Positions 48,965 to 58,195 of a stretch of DNA of 64,000 nt are shown here, in pieces; positions within the stretch are counted from its first letter, which is position 1, and every line of letters starts with the position of its first letter. Below the pieces are notes generated by a model, which was given only the letters and a program-made list of their open reading frames with translations, was not told the origin of the DNA and did not search any database. The position numbers and the translations under genes are program-made. Source of the stretch: Chryseobacterium jejuense (GTDB lineage: Bacteria; Bacteroidota; Bacteroidia; Flavobacteriales; Weeksellaceae). The DNA lies in the NCBI RefSeq assembly GCF_017877355.1, contig NZ_JAGIPR010000003.1, positions 310,001-374,000 of the forward strand, in the 5' to 3' direction.

Positions 48965-50095
48965 TTAAATGGCAATCAGAATATATCCTAAAAATGACCC
49001 TCCCAAAACTATAAACGCACTATTGATTTTTTTGAAATTAAAAACAATAATTGCACTGATTACTGCAATTAAAATTGTTCGCCAATCGGTAATGGTTTCT
49101 TTACCCATCTCATAACACACAGCTGCAATTATTGCTACTGATGCAACATTTACAGCATCTAAAAAGATGGACAACCATTTAGAATTTCTTAGCTTTTTCA
49201 TTAACGGATTGAGGAGTGCCACAAAAACAAATGAGGGAAGAAAAATAGCTATAGTTGAAACAATAGCTCCTGAAAGTCCATTTATCTGGAAACCAATAAA
49301 TGTTACAGAAGAAAAAACAGGGCCCGGGGTGAACTGACCTACTGCAATCGCATCCATTAGTTGTTGTCTTGTGAGTAGACCTGTTGCTACCAGCTCTGTA
49401 TCCAAAAAGGCAAACAGCACATATCCGCTGCCATAGAGTATGGAACCAATTTTGAGGAATGTCCAGAATAATTGGGCATTGGTGGCCGTCCAAAAAGTTG
49501 TCTGTGTGATTTGCAGGAAAGCAAATGGCACAATACTTTGAAACGTATCTGCCTTTCTGTTTTGAAAATAATACACAACCAAGGTAAACAGACCCGCTCC
49601 AAACATCAAGTAGATTTCATTTACTCCAAATACAGCAGCTATCAAAACTACAATCCCTACGATCCCTAAAAATAATGATTTGACAGACTTTCTTGCCAAT
49701 GGATAGATTGCACCAATAATCACAGCGATGATGGCAGGTTTGATGCCGTAGATAAATGGCTGTACTTCAGGTAGCTGCCCATAATGATGATATAACAATG
49801 CAAATATTCCGGTAATCAAAACCGCAGGTAGGATGAAACATAATCCGGCTATTAGCAATCCTTTCCAGCCTCCTTTATCATAACCGATATGGATAGCCAT
49901 TTCGGTGCTGTTGGGTCCCGGAATAAGGTTGGTTGCTCCGAGGAGATCCAAAAAATGCTGCTCACTCATCCATTTTCGTTTTACTACCACTTCATCATGC
50001 ATCATGGCAATGTGGGCTGCGGGGCCTCCAAAACCGATGATGCCCAACTTTGCGAAGACTTTTGCGATTTCTTTTAAGTGTAGATTATTTTTCAT
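48965..50095 (-). CDS. chrA: Chromate transporter family protein (ChrA, long-chain type)
   Basis: A 376-aa polytopic membrane protein with the two homologous CHR halves of long-chain ChrA. The first half has FAKLGIIGFGGPAAHIAMM and NLIPGPNSTEMAIHIGY; the second has FLKIGSILYGSGYVLFAFL and VGQFTPGPVFSSVTFIGF. The repeated G-x-x-x-x-G-G and PGP motifs are the family signature. It should export chromate across the inner membrane. It is followed upstream at 43 bp by a DoxX gene on the same strand, so they are probably co-transcribed. Confidence 0.93.
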   Translation of the reverse strand: MKNNLHLKEIAKVFAKLGIIGFGGPAAHIAMMHDEVVVKRKWMSEQHFLDLLGATNLIPGPNSTEMAIHIGYDKGGWKGLLIAGLCFILPAVLITGIFALLYHHYGQLPEVQPFIYGIKPAIIAVIIGAIYPLARKSVKSLFLGIVGIVVLIAAVFGVNEIYLMFGAGLFTLVVYYFQNRKADTFQSIVPFAFLQITQTTFWTATNAQLFWTFLKIGSILYGSGYVLFAFLDTELVATGLLTRQQLMDAIAVGQFTPGPVFSSVTFIGFQINGLSGAIVSTIAIFLPSFVFVALLNPLMKKLRNSKWLSIFLDAVNVASVAIIAAVCYEMGKETITDWRTILIAVISAIIVFNFKKINSAFIVLGGSFLGYILIAI

Positions 50096-50137
50096 TTTAA
50101 CTATCTTAATTCGATCTCATCTCTTAATTTTAAAATT

Positions 50138-50584
50138 TCAGGATTGAATCTTATTGTTTTTAGAGGTATTCATAAAGCTATCAACAGACCATTGACCTCC
50201 TCCTTTTATCAACAGAAATATACTTCCCAACAACATTGCCCAATCTGTCCGACTTCCGTGCATCATTTCCCAAAATCCTTTATTAGCTAAAACTTCTGAT
50301 TTGGTGGTTGCAATTGCTACTAACATAATAATGAGTAGTGGAATGCTTGCCAGCCTTGTTAAAAGCCCAATAAGGATAAATACTCCACATAGGATTTCAA
50401 AAGAGCCTACGAAGCTTCCTAAAAACTCTGGTATGGGTAAACCAATTTTAGCAAAGCGGCCGGCTCCTAATGTTTCTGCAAACAAAAATTTCTGTATACC
50501 TTCTGAAAGAAATACTGCCCCTACCAACAGCCGGATTAGAAAGGTTGCTTTTGAGGTATCTGTTTGAATGATTTTCTTAAACAT
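50138..50584 (-). CDS. DoxX family membrane protein
   Basis: A 148-aa protein with four hydrophobic helices and the DoxX pattern: FLIRLLVGAVFLSEGIQKF, GRFAKIGLPIPEFLGSFVGSFEILCGV and FLLIKGGGQWSVD. The DoxX family includes quinol-oxidase subunits and oxidative-stress-linked membrane proteins. It precedes chrA on the same strand with 43 bp between them, which fits a chromate/redox stress unit. Function in flavobacteria is not established. Confidence 0.9.
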   Translation of the reverse strand: MFKKIIQTDTSKATFLIRLLVGAVFLSEGIQKFLFAETLGAGRFAKIGLPIPEFLGSFVGSFEILCGVFILIGLLTRLASIPLLIIMLVAIATTKSEVLANKGFWEMMHGSRTDWAMLLGSIFLLIKGGGQWSVDSFMNTSKNNKIQS

Positions 50585-51355
50585 TTATTTTCGTATTGGT
50601 GATTGTCTGTCGGTTGGAGTTTTTACAGTAAAGAAAGGTGCTTTTTTCTATTGCATGACAGCTAACACAGCTGTTGGTATGCATCCGAAAATTTTCATTA
50701 AAGATATATCAATGGTTTGAAAATTCTATTTACCCCGATACAAAATGTGAATATCCCTAGTATTAAGGGTTTTGTCTAAATCGAGGGGCAAATAGGGTTT
50801 ACCTTTTTTTAACTAATAATAACTATATCTAAATTATATATTTTCAATAAATTAACCAAATACTACAAATTAGAAATTTGCATAACAAAAATTAGATCTG
50901 TATCGGTAAAAAACAGTTGAAAAATACTACTGTAGAATCCTTAATACTGTCAAAAATTGAAGGTGATATTCTTTAACTTGAATAATAACAAACAATACCA
51001 CCGCCATGGCGGTGGTATTGTTATGAAGATCAAATAAAATTCTTGTAATTACGATTGTTATTTGTATTTATTCTATCTGTTACAGCTTATTGCTATTCAT
51101 AATATTGAAAAATTAATAAGTAAATGGAATTGGAAAATTTATCTTTACTTCTGTACCCAAACCTAGGCCCATCTGCTACAGCTGCCTAAAACACCTGCAT
51201 AAAAATTATTATTTTTTAGGATTGTCGAAAAAAGATTATTACTTTCTTTATATCATATACTTTTCGCCTGTCTTTAAGGTCGATATCTACAAATAAAGGC
51301 TGTCTTTTGGGCGAACTCAATAAAACAGAAAGGATTTAAGTAAATAGTTATACTT
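50585..51355. other. Intergenic region with decayed coding tail
   Basis: About 770 bp without an intact gene. On the minus strand a short frame ending at 51113 reads MGLGLGTEVKINFPIPFTY. It may be the worn C-terminus of an old gene; it recalls the end of TonB-like proteins and, loosely, FGLGVRVKD at the end of the neighbouring lipoprotein. A 32-bp palindrome inside is listed separately. Confidence 0.4.
50991..51022. repeat. Perfect 32-bp palindrome
   Basis: The two 16-base halves starting AACAATACCACCGCC are exact reverse complements with no loop between them. It is much richer in GC than its surroundings. It could be a transcription terminator without T-run, a protein-binding site or the footprint of a mobile element. 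Confidence 0.75.
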
Positions 51356-51913
51356 TTAATCTTTCACTCTTACTCCGAGGCCAAATTTTGGATTGTTTAT
51401 TTTTTGACCTTGTGCATTATGATAATAAATTTGATAGGTTTCAAAAACAGCTTTCTCCTTCGGAATTTTTGCATATGCATTATCTCCAAAGTTGTTTACT
51501 AACTTCAAAAAATGGTACGCTTTGATTGATGTGGCAGAGTCAAATATCTCCTTATCAACAGTAGGCTTTTGTAGAATATAATGTACAACATTATTATTTT
51601 TCAAAAATAGTAACATCGCTGTATTATCACTCTCCAAACTGTAATCGTAGTTTTGTGAAATTTTTATTCCAAGCGCCTGCTCTGTCATTTCTTTAGGATT
51701 TATTGCCATTTGTACAATTAATGTATCCCAGTCAAAACAATTTGCTTCATCCCTGACATTTAATATTTCACCAACTTTGTTTTCCTTATTAATTTTAGGA
51801 GTAAGCCTGTCTTCTAATTTTGTTAAGCAGTCCGTATTGGATTGTGCTTGACAAGAAAATGTAAAAAACCCTAATAGTAATAGGGTCAAAAAATTTAGCC
51901 TTTTTATTCTCAT
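51356..51913 (-). CDS. Small lipoprotein, candidate immunity protein for the DUF6973-like effector
   Basis: A 185-aa protein with lipoprotein signal FLTLLLLGFFTFSCQAQ (lipobox FSC), so it should be anchored in the periplasm. The mature part has two early Cys (NTDC and EANC) and no known domain. Its ATG overlaps the effector stop as TAATG, the tightest coupling in the locus. Small, unrelated exported proteins placed directly 3' of a toxin are typical immunity proteins, and a periplasmic location fits an effector delivered from outside. That role is inference. The C-terminus ends FGLGVRVKD. Confidence 0.75.
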   Translation of the reverse strand: MRIKRLNFLTLLLLGFFTFSCQAQSNTDCLTKLEDRLTPKINKENKVGEILNVRDEANCFDWDTLIVQMAINPKEMTEQALGIKISQNYDYSLESDNTAMLLFLKNNNVVHYILQKPTVDKEIFDSATSIKAYHFLKLVNNFGDNAYAKIPKEKAVFETYQIYYHNAQGQKINNPKFGLGVRVKD

Positions 51914-52590
51914 TAAGGATGTGTTTTTATTTGTCCACTTGCAACTGCAGTATTAAAGTCATTTATAAACTGTTGCATGTTATTGTCTGGATTTCCATGT
52001 TGAGAAAACCAGTTGAATCCCCAATTATTATTATGTAAATCCATTGTATTGTCAGGTCCTGGATTTACTGTTTCATGAAGCGTATGAAATTCTTTAGCCT
52101 TTGCCAGCCCGATATCTGCTGCGTCCATTGCTGACCACATGGCATGTCTTAATGCATCATATACATTATCCACTTGTCCTTTTCCGTATTGAGCTGCCAT
52201 GGCGGCGTTATGTCGCATTTTATCACGGTCTGCACCTGATGTATTTAAGAATAGCCACAAAGCCTCTCTGGCAGTGGGTGTTTCCAAAATTCCATCTGCT
52301 TCATTCGTATTATTTCCATCTGGATCACCCCCTCCATCTGGAGGGAACGGATTATCATCATCACCCCCATGAGGTGGATTATCGTCATCCCAGGTTGGAG
52401 GATTGCTTCCATCATCATATCCTCCATCATCAGTGCCGCCGTCATCACTGCCTGGAGTAGGAATAATAACTTCCGGGATGTCATGTACATCACTTTGTCC
52501 GCCTGCAAGCCCTCCCTTGAAAGAATACAGTTCATTTTCCGTCAACAGTTCCAGTGTACTGTTGAGCTCGACTACTTTCGGGTCTCTCAT
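51913..52590 (-). CDS. Double-glycine-leader effector with DUF6973-like C-terminal domain
   Basis: A 225-aa protein in three parts. Residues 1-27 are a leader, ending ENELYSFKGG, of the double-glycine type cut by C39 exporters. Residues 28-95 are an Asp/Gly/Pro-rich linker (DDGGYDDGSNPPTWDDDNPP). Residues ~105-225 form a helical domain with DALRHAMWSAM, FHTLHE and MDLHNNNWGFNWF. This RHAxW...HE...MDLxNN order resembles DUF6973, often found at the end of secreted toxins. The first 90 residues match the effector at 58196 at 81 positions, while the C-termini are unrelated: a polymorphic-toxin layout. It sits 24 bp after the LicD gene and overlaps the lipoprotein gene. Confidence 0.85.
   Translation of the reverse strand: MRDPKVVELNSTLELLTENELYSFKGGLAGGQSDVHDIPEVIIPTPGSDDGGTDDGGYDDGSNPPTWDDDNPPHGGDDDNPFPPDGGGDPDGNNTNEADGILETPTAREALWLFLNTSGADRDKMRHNAAMAAQYGKGQVDNVYDALRHAMWSAMDAADIGLAKAKEFHTLHETVNPGPDNTMDLHNNNWGFNWFSQHGNPDNNMQQFINDFNTAVASGQIKTHP
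52343..52432 (-). repeat. Linker block identical to 58354-58443, inverted copy A
   Basis: These 90 bp within the effector linker are identical, as reverse complement, to 58354-58443. The surrounding leader regions are only similar. The two copies form a 90-bp inverted repeat about 5.9 kb apart. Confidence 0.93.
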
Positions 52591-52614
52591 GTATTTAAAA
52601 TTTAAAGGTTATTA

Positions 52615-53811
52615 TCAATGGTTAATAAGCCGACCTCTGCCGTCGGTCTGGATAGGAGCAATTATACTATCAATACAGTTTTCTTTTTTGCGGTGTGACC
52701 AGGAGAAAACTTTAATGTATTTGTCCCAGTTTTTATACATCTTTTGCAAAATAGATTCGTGAGCTGCAGGAATAAGGATTGGTGCCTCATAAAGATTATA
52801 AGCCCTTCCCGGAAAGTAATCGGTAATAAGTGTCTGATAACCGTCTGAAGTTATATATGAATCATTCCCTTTGTGGAAAAGCAGCCAGATGTCTACAAAT
52901 GGGAATGTATAATCATAACCTTCCTTGTATTCACCATTTTGATAGAAAAATTTGTAATATTCGGATCCCGTTTTATGCCAAATACGTTTTGTACATTTGA
53001 TGATATTATCATTTTCCACTGCACGCAAAAGAAGCTGAATTTCATTCTCATCCATGCATAGATCAATATCATCATCCCATGGCATAATATCATCGTGCCT
53101 TATAATACCCAGAAGGGTTCCTGCATGGGCAAAAAGACTTAAATTAAGTTCTCTTGCTTTAATAGCAAGATATTTGAGTATATCGACTGCCTGTTCTTTA
53201 TGCTTTGTTTCCCATAAATTGATTTCTTTTATTTTTTGCATAAAAAAGGATCCTCTTTTCTTGTATACAGGACAATTCTCTTCGTCATATTCAAACCATT
53301 CGGTATCAATTATAAGCGTTTTCAAAGAATTATTAAAAGAAGATTCCAGTATTTCTTCATCAATGGGCTGCTTTATATTTTTTAAACTGTTAAGCTTTGC
53401 AATTTTTTCACCATTGAGAACATAGATATAACTCCCCCAATAATATCCGAGTCTGCTAGGAAATATTTCATTCCGTAAGCTGATATCCTGTTGCAATTTA
53501 TTATATGGAATTATTAAATCCCATCTATTGGGGAGCGAATAGATGTCTTTACACAGTTCTTTGTATGTGCTATTTAGTTTTACATCGTTTTCTATAATGA
53601 TGCAAGGTTCTGTTATTCCATTTTTTGAAATATATTCCCAGATAAAAATGTGAGCTGAGTAATTCTGAATATCTGTCGGAGACATTTCAAACCCATATTT
53701 ATCTTTATGGAAATTCTGATCGTTTTCTGCTAATGATATATTGGAGTTGATTTCAACTGTTATATCATCAGTCGTAAAGGTTATGGTTTCTTCTTTAATA
53801 TGAAATATCAT
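52615..53811 (-). CDS. GT25-like domain fused to LicD-type phosphotransferase domain
   Basis: A 398-aa protein. The N-terminal ~190 residues resemble glycosyltransferase family 25: SPTDIQNYSAHIFIWEYI, then CIIIENDVKL (acidic DxD-like site) and YYWGSYIYVLNGEKIAKL. The C-terminal half is a LicD domain: NLSLFAHAGTLLGIIRHDD, then IMPWDDDIDLCM, the metal-binding DDDxD of this nucleotidyltransferase fold, and FVDIWLLFHKG. LicD and its relatives fukutin/FKRP transfer phosphocholine, phosphoalditol or ribitol-phosphate from a CDP donor. Its start overlaps the IspD-like gene by 17 bp, which could make that CDP donor. No signal peptide, so it probably acts in the cytosol. Confidence 0.85.
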   Translation of the reverse strand: MIFHIKEETITFTTDDITVEINSNISLAENDQNFHKDKYGFEMSPTDIQNYSAHIFIWEYISKNGITEPCIIIENDVKLNSTYKELCKDIYSLPNRWDLIIPYNKLQQDISLRNEIFPSRLGYYWGSYIYVLNGEKIAKLNSLKNIKQPIDEEILESSFNNSLKTLIIDTEWFEYDEENCPVYKKRGSFFMQKIKEINLWETKHKEQAVDILKYLAIKARELNLSLFAHAGTLLGIIRHDDIMPWDDDIDLCMDENEIQLLLRAVENDNIIKCTKRIWHKTGSEYYKFFYQNGEYKEGYDYTFPFVDIWLLFHKGNDSYITSDGYQTLITDYFPGRAYNLYEAPILIPAAHESILQKMYKNWDKYIKVFSWSHRKKENCIDSIIAPIQTDGRGRLINH

Positions 53812-54508
53812 GTATTAGTTTTGTTTTTTGTAATGCTTTTGCAGTAATGTAATCTATTGGAAGTGTTATTTTTATATTTTCCTCGTTGCCTTCGACTAGT
53901 TTTATGGTATATCCACAATATTCAGCAACTGTTGCATCATCAAAAAAAGATGACTGGTAGGGAGTCTGATAAGCAGCTTTTATAATTTCTGACTTGAAAA
54001 CCTGAGGGGTCTGAACAACTTTAAAATCACTGCGATTCATGCTCCGATTATCTTCGCCATCTGTTATTCTTATGGTAGGAATCATTGCTACTACCGGAAC
54101 AATAGCACCATGCTTTATTACTTCTGAGAAAGCTCTATGTATTACCGTTTCACTTACAAATGGTCTAACGCCATCGTGAATTCCGATATAGCATTGATTA
54201 TCGGTAATCGTATCAATTGCATTTTTTACAGAATGAAATCTTTCATTGCCCCCGATTACAATTTTAATTGGCTTTAGATAATGGTATTGCTGGCATAGAT
54301 GATCCCAAATCTCCAGATGTGATTTATTAAGAACCAGAATGATTTCAAAAAAATGGTTTGGGTGGTTTAAGAATTTATCGATGGTATGGATTAGTATTGG
54401 TTTACCATCAAGTAAAAGGAACTGTTTTGCATTTTCTGCTCCCATTCTGTTACCCTTACCAGCTGCCACAATTATAATGTATTTCTTCGTTCTCACCAAT
54501 CGTTCCAT
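53795..54508 (-). CDS. ispD: IspD/TarI-family cytidylyltransferase
   Basis: I start at ATG 54508 (MERLVRTKKYIIIVAAGKG); a longer frame from 54544 adds 12 unlikely residues. The 237-aa protein has the CTP-binding loop AAGKGNRMG, KQFLLLDGKP, IHDGVRPFVSE and QTPQVFKSEII, all family hallmarks. Members make CDP-methylerythritol (IspD) or CDP-ribitol/CDP-glycerol (TarI/ISPD). By sequence alone it would be named IspD, but its place, 17 bp overlapped with a LicD gene in an effector operon and without ispF or other MEP genes, argues for a specialised CDP-alditol synthase. A housekeeping role cannot be excluded. Confidence 0.82.
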   Translation of the reverse strand: MERLVRTKKYIIIVAAGKGNRMGAENAKQFLLLDGKPILIHTIDKFLNHPNHFFEIILVLNKSHLEIWDHLCQQYHYLKPIKIVIGGNERFHSVKNAIDTITDNQCYIGIHDGVRPFVSETVIHRAFSEVIKHGAIVPVVAMIPTIRITDGEDNRSMNRSDFKVVQTPQVFKSEIIKAAYQTPYQSSFFDDATVAEYCGYTIKLVEGNEENIKITLPIDYITAKALQKTKLIHDISY

Positions 54509-54633
54509 TTTGTTGATGTCAAAACTAGAATATAAAAATTGCACCGATATGAATGGACTGTGAACATTTCGTTAATTGTTGATTTATGGTTTTTTTTATA
54601 TTCTAAGAGGTTATTATTTTGCAAAAAAAACTA

Positions 54634-56853
54634 ATGGTCAAAAGCTTTCCGCACGAAAGGCAATATGATAAAATGGATTGCGGCCCCACATGTCTGAAGA
54701 TAATTGCCAAACATTACGGAAGATATTATTCTTTGCAATTTTTGAGGGATTTATGCAGTGTAACAAAAGAAGGAGTCTCTCTTGCGGACCTTGTATACGC
54801 ATCCGATAAGATCGGAATCAAGTCTCATGCAGTACGGTGTACTTTCCCGGAATTAAAATCACAAGTTCATTTACCAGCGATTCTTCATTGGGGAGAAAGC
54901 CATTTTGTTGTTATCTATCGAATTAAAGGAGATAAAATTTACATTTCAGACCCGGCAAGAGGTAAAGTTGTTTATCAGCTGGGTGAATTCCTTAAAAAAT
55001 GGTCTAAGTACAATGATAAGGGAATTGTATTGTTAATTGAACCGGCAAACAATTTTAAAACTGTACATATTGAAGAAACCGTCGAGCAGAAGAATATGCT
55101 TTTTGATTTCTTAAAATATTTTACAAACTATAGAAAAATTCTACTGCTGCTCTTTTTGGTAATGGCTGTCATCACAGGATTAAATGTTTTCCTTCCATTT
55201 ATTTCCAGATCTGTTATTGATATCGGAGTCAATAAAAGAGATTTACAGTTTATTGAGATGATTCTTGTTGCAAATTTAGCCCTTATCATCTGCTCTTTTT
55301 TTTCGACGATCATTCGGGACTGGATTATACTGCAGGTGTCAAATAGGGTAAGTGTAAATATTATCTCAGATTATTTATCTAAACTGCTGAAACTTCCATT
55401 CAGCTTTTTTGAGAATAAGCATCCGGGGGATATCCTGCAGCGCGCACATGACCATGAAAGGATCAGAAGTTTTATCATGGGCAACTCGCTCAATATTGTC
55501 TTTTCGCTTTTTTCGTTTTCTGCATTCATTTTTGTTCTCTTGGTTTACAGTGTTAATGTATTCCTGATCTTTATCGTAGGAACGTTGATTTATTTGACCT
55601 ACATATTCCTGTTTTTTAAAGCCAGAAAACAGGTTGATATGAACTATTTCGCATTAATGGGAAAAGATCAGGGCTTTTGGATAGAGACGATCAACAATAT
55701 CCAAGAGATTAAAATAAATAATTACGAAACCTCACGGAAGTTACAGTGGGACGAAATACAGGCAAAGCTCTTTAAGCAGAATTTACAGATGCAATCCATT
55801 ACGAACAGACAAAACGTAGGCGCTCAAGTAATTGATAATCTTAAGAATGTTTCAATTACATTTTACTGTGCACTTTTAGTTATCAATGCTAAAATGACAC
55901 TTGGAGAACTGTTGTCCATTCAAATGATTCTTGGAATGTTGAATGGCCCGATTCAGCAGCTTGTCCAATTTTTTTTGAGCTTTCAAATGGCAAAGTTAAG
56001 CTTCAGTAGGATCCGTGAAATCAGGTCGCTGTCTGAAGAAGATAATTATACAAGCAATAATAATGTTACTCTGCCGTCATCAGGAACATTAAAATTTTCA
56101 AATGTTTATTTTCAGTATTCAGCCCGTCAGCCTTATGTACTACAAAACTTAAATTTCGTTATTCCAGAAGGTAAGACTACCGCTTTTGTAGGTGATAGCG
56201 GGAGTGGTAAATCAACTATACTAAAGTTGCTTCTTCGTCTGTATGAACCCTCTTCTGGCGATATTACCGTAGGAGAAATGAACTACAAACATATTAGCAT
56301 TGCTAATTGGAGGGATGAATGCGGAAGCGTCTTTCAAAATGGAAAGATCTTTAATGATACTGTGATTAACAATATCGTACTTAATGCTAATAATATTGAT
56401 TATAAATTACTAAAAAGAGTAGTGGCAATAGCAAATATGACCCAGGAAATTGAGAATATGCCACTGGGATACAAGACGAAAATTGGAGAAAACGGGAGAG
56501 GAATAAGCGGAGGACAAAAACAAAGAATTCTTATAGCGAGAGCTCTTTACAGAAACCCTAAGTACATATTTCTTGACGAAGCAACAAATGCGCTCGATTC
56601 AATTAATGAAAAGAATATTGTTACCTCGCTTTCGAAAGTGTTTCTTAATAAAACCGTAGTGATAGTTGCACATCGTTTAAGTACCATCATGAACGCAGAT
56701 CAAATCATTGTGATGAAAGATGGTAAAATAATAGAAAGAGGTAATCATAATTTCCTCATGCAGCAGAAAGGACAATATTATCAACTCTTTGAAAGTCAAA
56801 TAAATGTTTTAAATGGAGCAGACGGATCACGCGCAGAGATTACAGCAAACTAA
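54634..56853 (+). CDS. Peptidase-domain ABC exporter (C39 PCAT)
   Basis: I start at ATG 54634 (MVKSFPHERQYDKMDCGPTC); a TTG at 54619 in frame is possible but adds only five residues. The C39 protease domain (1-140) has the catalytic Cys in KMDCGPTCLK, His in ESHFVVIY and Asp in ISDPARG. Six transmembrane helices follow (about 160-430). The ATPase domain has GDSGSGKST (Walker A), ISGGQKQRIL (signature) and YIFLDEAT (Walker B). Such exporters cut double-glycine leaders and secrete the cargo. The two leader-bearing effectors on either side are the obvious cargo. It is divergent from the IspD gene and overlaps the HlyD gene by 41 bp. Confidence 0.95.
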   Translation: MVKSFPHERQYDKMDCGPTCLKIIAKHYGRYYSLQFLRDLCSVTKEGVSLADLVYASDKIGIKSHAVRCTFPELKSQVHLPAILHWGESHFVVIYRIKGDKIYISDPARGKVVYQLGEFLKKWSKYNDKGIVLLIEPANNFKTVHIEETVEQKNMLFDFLKYFTNYRKILLLLFLVMAVITGLNVFLPFISRSVIDIGVNKRDLQFIEMILVANLALIICSFFSTIIRDWIILQVSNRVSVNIISDYLSKLLKLPFSFFENKHPGDILQRAHDHERIRSFIMGNSLNIVFSLFSFSAFIFVLLVYSVNVFLIFIVGTLIYLTYIFLFFKARKQVDMNYFALMGKDQGFWIETINNIQEIKINNYETSRKLQWDEIQAKLFKQNLQMQSITNRQNVGAQVIDNLKNVSITFYCALLVINAKMTLGELLSIQMILGMLNGPIQQLVQFFLSFQMAKLSFSRIREIRSLSEEDNYTSNNNVTLPSSGTLKFSNVYFQYSARQPYVLQNLNFVIPEGKTTAFVGDSGSGKSTILKLLLRLYEPSSGDITVGEMNYKHISIANWRDECGSVFQNGKIFNDTVINNIVLNANNIDYKLLKRVVAIANMTQEIENMPLGYKTKIGENGRGISGGQKQRILIARALYRNPKYIFLDEATNALDSINEKNIVTSLSKVFLNKTVVIVAHRLSTIMNADQIIVMKDGKIIERGNHNFLMQQKGQYYQLFESQINVLNGADGSRAEITAN

Positions 56854-58120
56854 TTCAGAGGAAATTACATTTCTTGTTTCAAGAATACCTAGCAGTATAA
56901 GTATACAGATTTCGATTCTGATAAGTATAATTTTATTAATGCTTATTATTGGGCTTTTTACAATCAAATATCCTGATTCTTACAAAGGGTCTGTTACGAT
57001 TGTTGCTGACAATCCTTCGTTGTCAGTCGTTGCCAATCATCAAGGCCCTATTATTATTTTGAAAAACGACCATGATGTAGTTAACAGGGGTGACATTGTC
57101 GCATATATTGACAATGAAGCATCTTTCGAGGAGATGTTGGAACTGGAGAAAACAGCTTTAAATTTCAACAGCGATAAAAATCTGGCAATTTACTATGATG
57201 CACTGCCTAAAATTGTCCATTATGGTGAAATTAACAACAGTTATTTTACCTTTTTAAATGCCTTACAACAATATGTTCTTTTTACTAACAACGGGTTATA
57301 TGACAGACAGCAAAAACTTTTGGATGATCTTGCAAAAAAGCAGGAAAAACAGCTGCATTTACAGCGGGGAAAGGTAAGCATTATTAATAAAAATGACAGG
57401 TTAAGCTATAATAAAGTTAAAAGAGATTCATTGCTCAGAAATGCGCAGGTAATCAGTCAGGAACAGTTCGAAAGTACAGAACAGAATTATTTGAATACCC
57501 TTCAATACAATAATACAACAAAACAAGAAATCTATAAACTTGATCAGGAGATTTTAAGTACTAAAAGCAAGAGTACGGAAACCCAAATTTTAAAAGTAGA
57601 AAAAAGAGAAAAACTCATTTCCGACTTGTACAATTCTTACAATGATCTCATTAATAAAATAAGAGCATGGAAAAGAGCATATTTGATTACGGCTCCTACT
57701 GAGGGGAAAGTACAATATTTGAGTTTTTTGAAAAATAATCAATATATAAATCATCAAGATCCAATTTTTGCAATTGTTCCAATTTCAAATAAAGTAAATG
57801 GTCAAATGATGATATCCGATTTTGGATCAGGTAAAATCAAAGAAAATCAGGATGTTCTTATTAGACTAAATAATTTTCCACATGAAGAGTATGGCATTAT
57901 AAAGGCAAAAGTTATGAAAATTTCTTTTGTCGGAAATACTATAAAAACTGCTAATGGGGAGGAAAAAAGATATATGGTTGATCTTGCGATTTTGCCATCA
58001 GGAGGAAGTGTGCTATTATCCGATGGAGTTAGTGGTGAAGGGGAAATTTTGACAAATAATAAAAAACTCTACGAAAGAGTATTAGAAAAAATCATGCTGA
58101 CCTTTTATAAGAAAGCATAA
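56813..58120 (+). CDS. HlyD-type membrane fusion protein
   Basis: A 435-aa protein with one N-terminal transmembrane helix (ISIQISILISIILLMLIIGLF), a lipoyl/barrel-sandwich start (GSVTIVADNPSLSVVANHQG), a long coiled-coil hairpin (about 105-290, rich in K/Q/E and N) and a closing half (ITAPTEGKVQYLSFL). This is the adaptor that links the exporter to an outer-membrane TolC-like channel. No TolC gene is present in the window, so a shared channel elsewhere is needed. The large overlap with the exporter gene indicates tight coupling. The effector gene follows after 75 bp. Confidence 0.92.
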   Translation: MEQTDHAQRLQQTNSEEITFLVSRIPSSISIQISILISIILLMLIIGLFTIKYPDSYKGSVTIVADNPSLSVVANHQGPIIILKNDHDVVNRGDIVAYIDNEASFEEMLELEKTALNFNSDKNLAIYYDALPKIVHYGEINNSYFTFLNALQQYVLFTNNGLYDRQQKLLDDLAKKQEKQLHLQRGKVSIINKNDRLSYNKVKRDSLLRNAQVISQEQFESTEQNYLNTLQYNNTTKQEIYKLDQEILSTKSKSTETQILKVEKREKLISDLYNSYNDLINKIRAWKRAYLITAPTEGKVQYLSFLKNNQYINHQDPIFAIVPISNKVNGQMMISDFGSGKIKENQDVLIRLNNFPHEEYGIIKAKVMKISFVGNTIKTANGEEKRYMVDLAILPSGGSVLLSDGVSGEGEILTNNKKLYERVLEKIMLTFYKKA

Positions 58121-58195
58121 ATAAAAGTATTGAATTACTGGCCTTAAAAACATTGTAATTTTTATGAATTATTATAAATCATTAAATATAATCAA

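Noticed and set aside
52101..52605. Several 78-119-codon frames opposite or shifted within the effector linkers (also at 58232-58562)
   Set aside because: They arise from the low-complexity Asp/Gly linker read in other frames; the leader-bearing frames are clearly the genes.
53795..54508. Housekeeping MEP-pathway ispD as the main reading
   Set aside because: Kept as the name because the family match is clear, but the overlap with LicD and lack of MEP neighbours make a special role more likely.
54619..54633. TTG start for the ABC exporter
   Set aside because: The ATG at 54634 gives the normal C39 N-terminus; the extra five residues add nothing.
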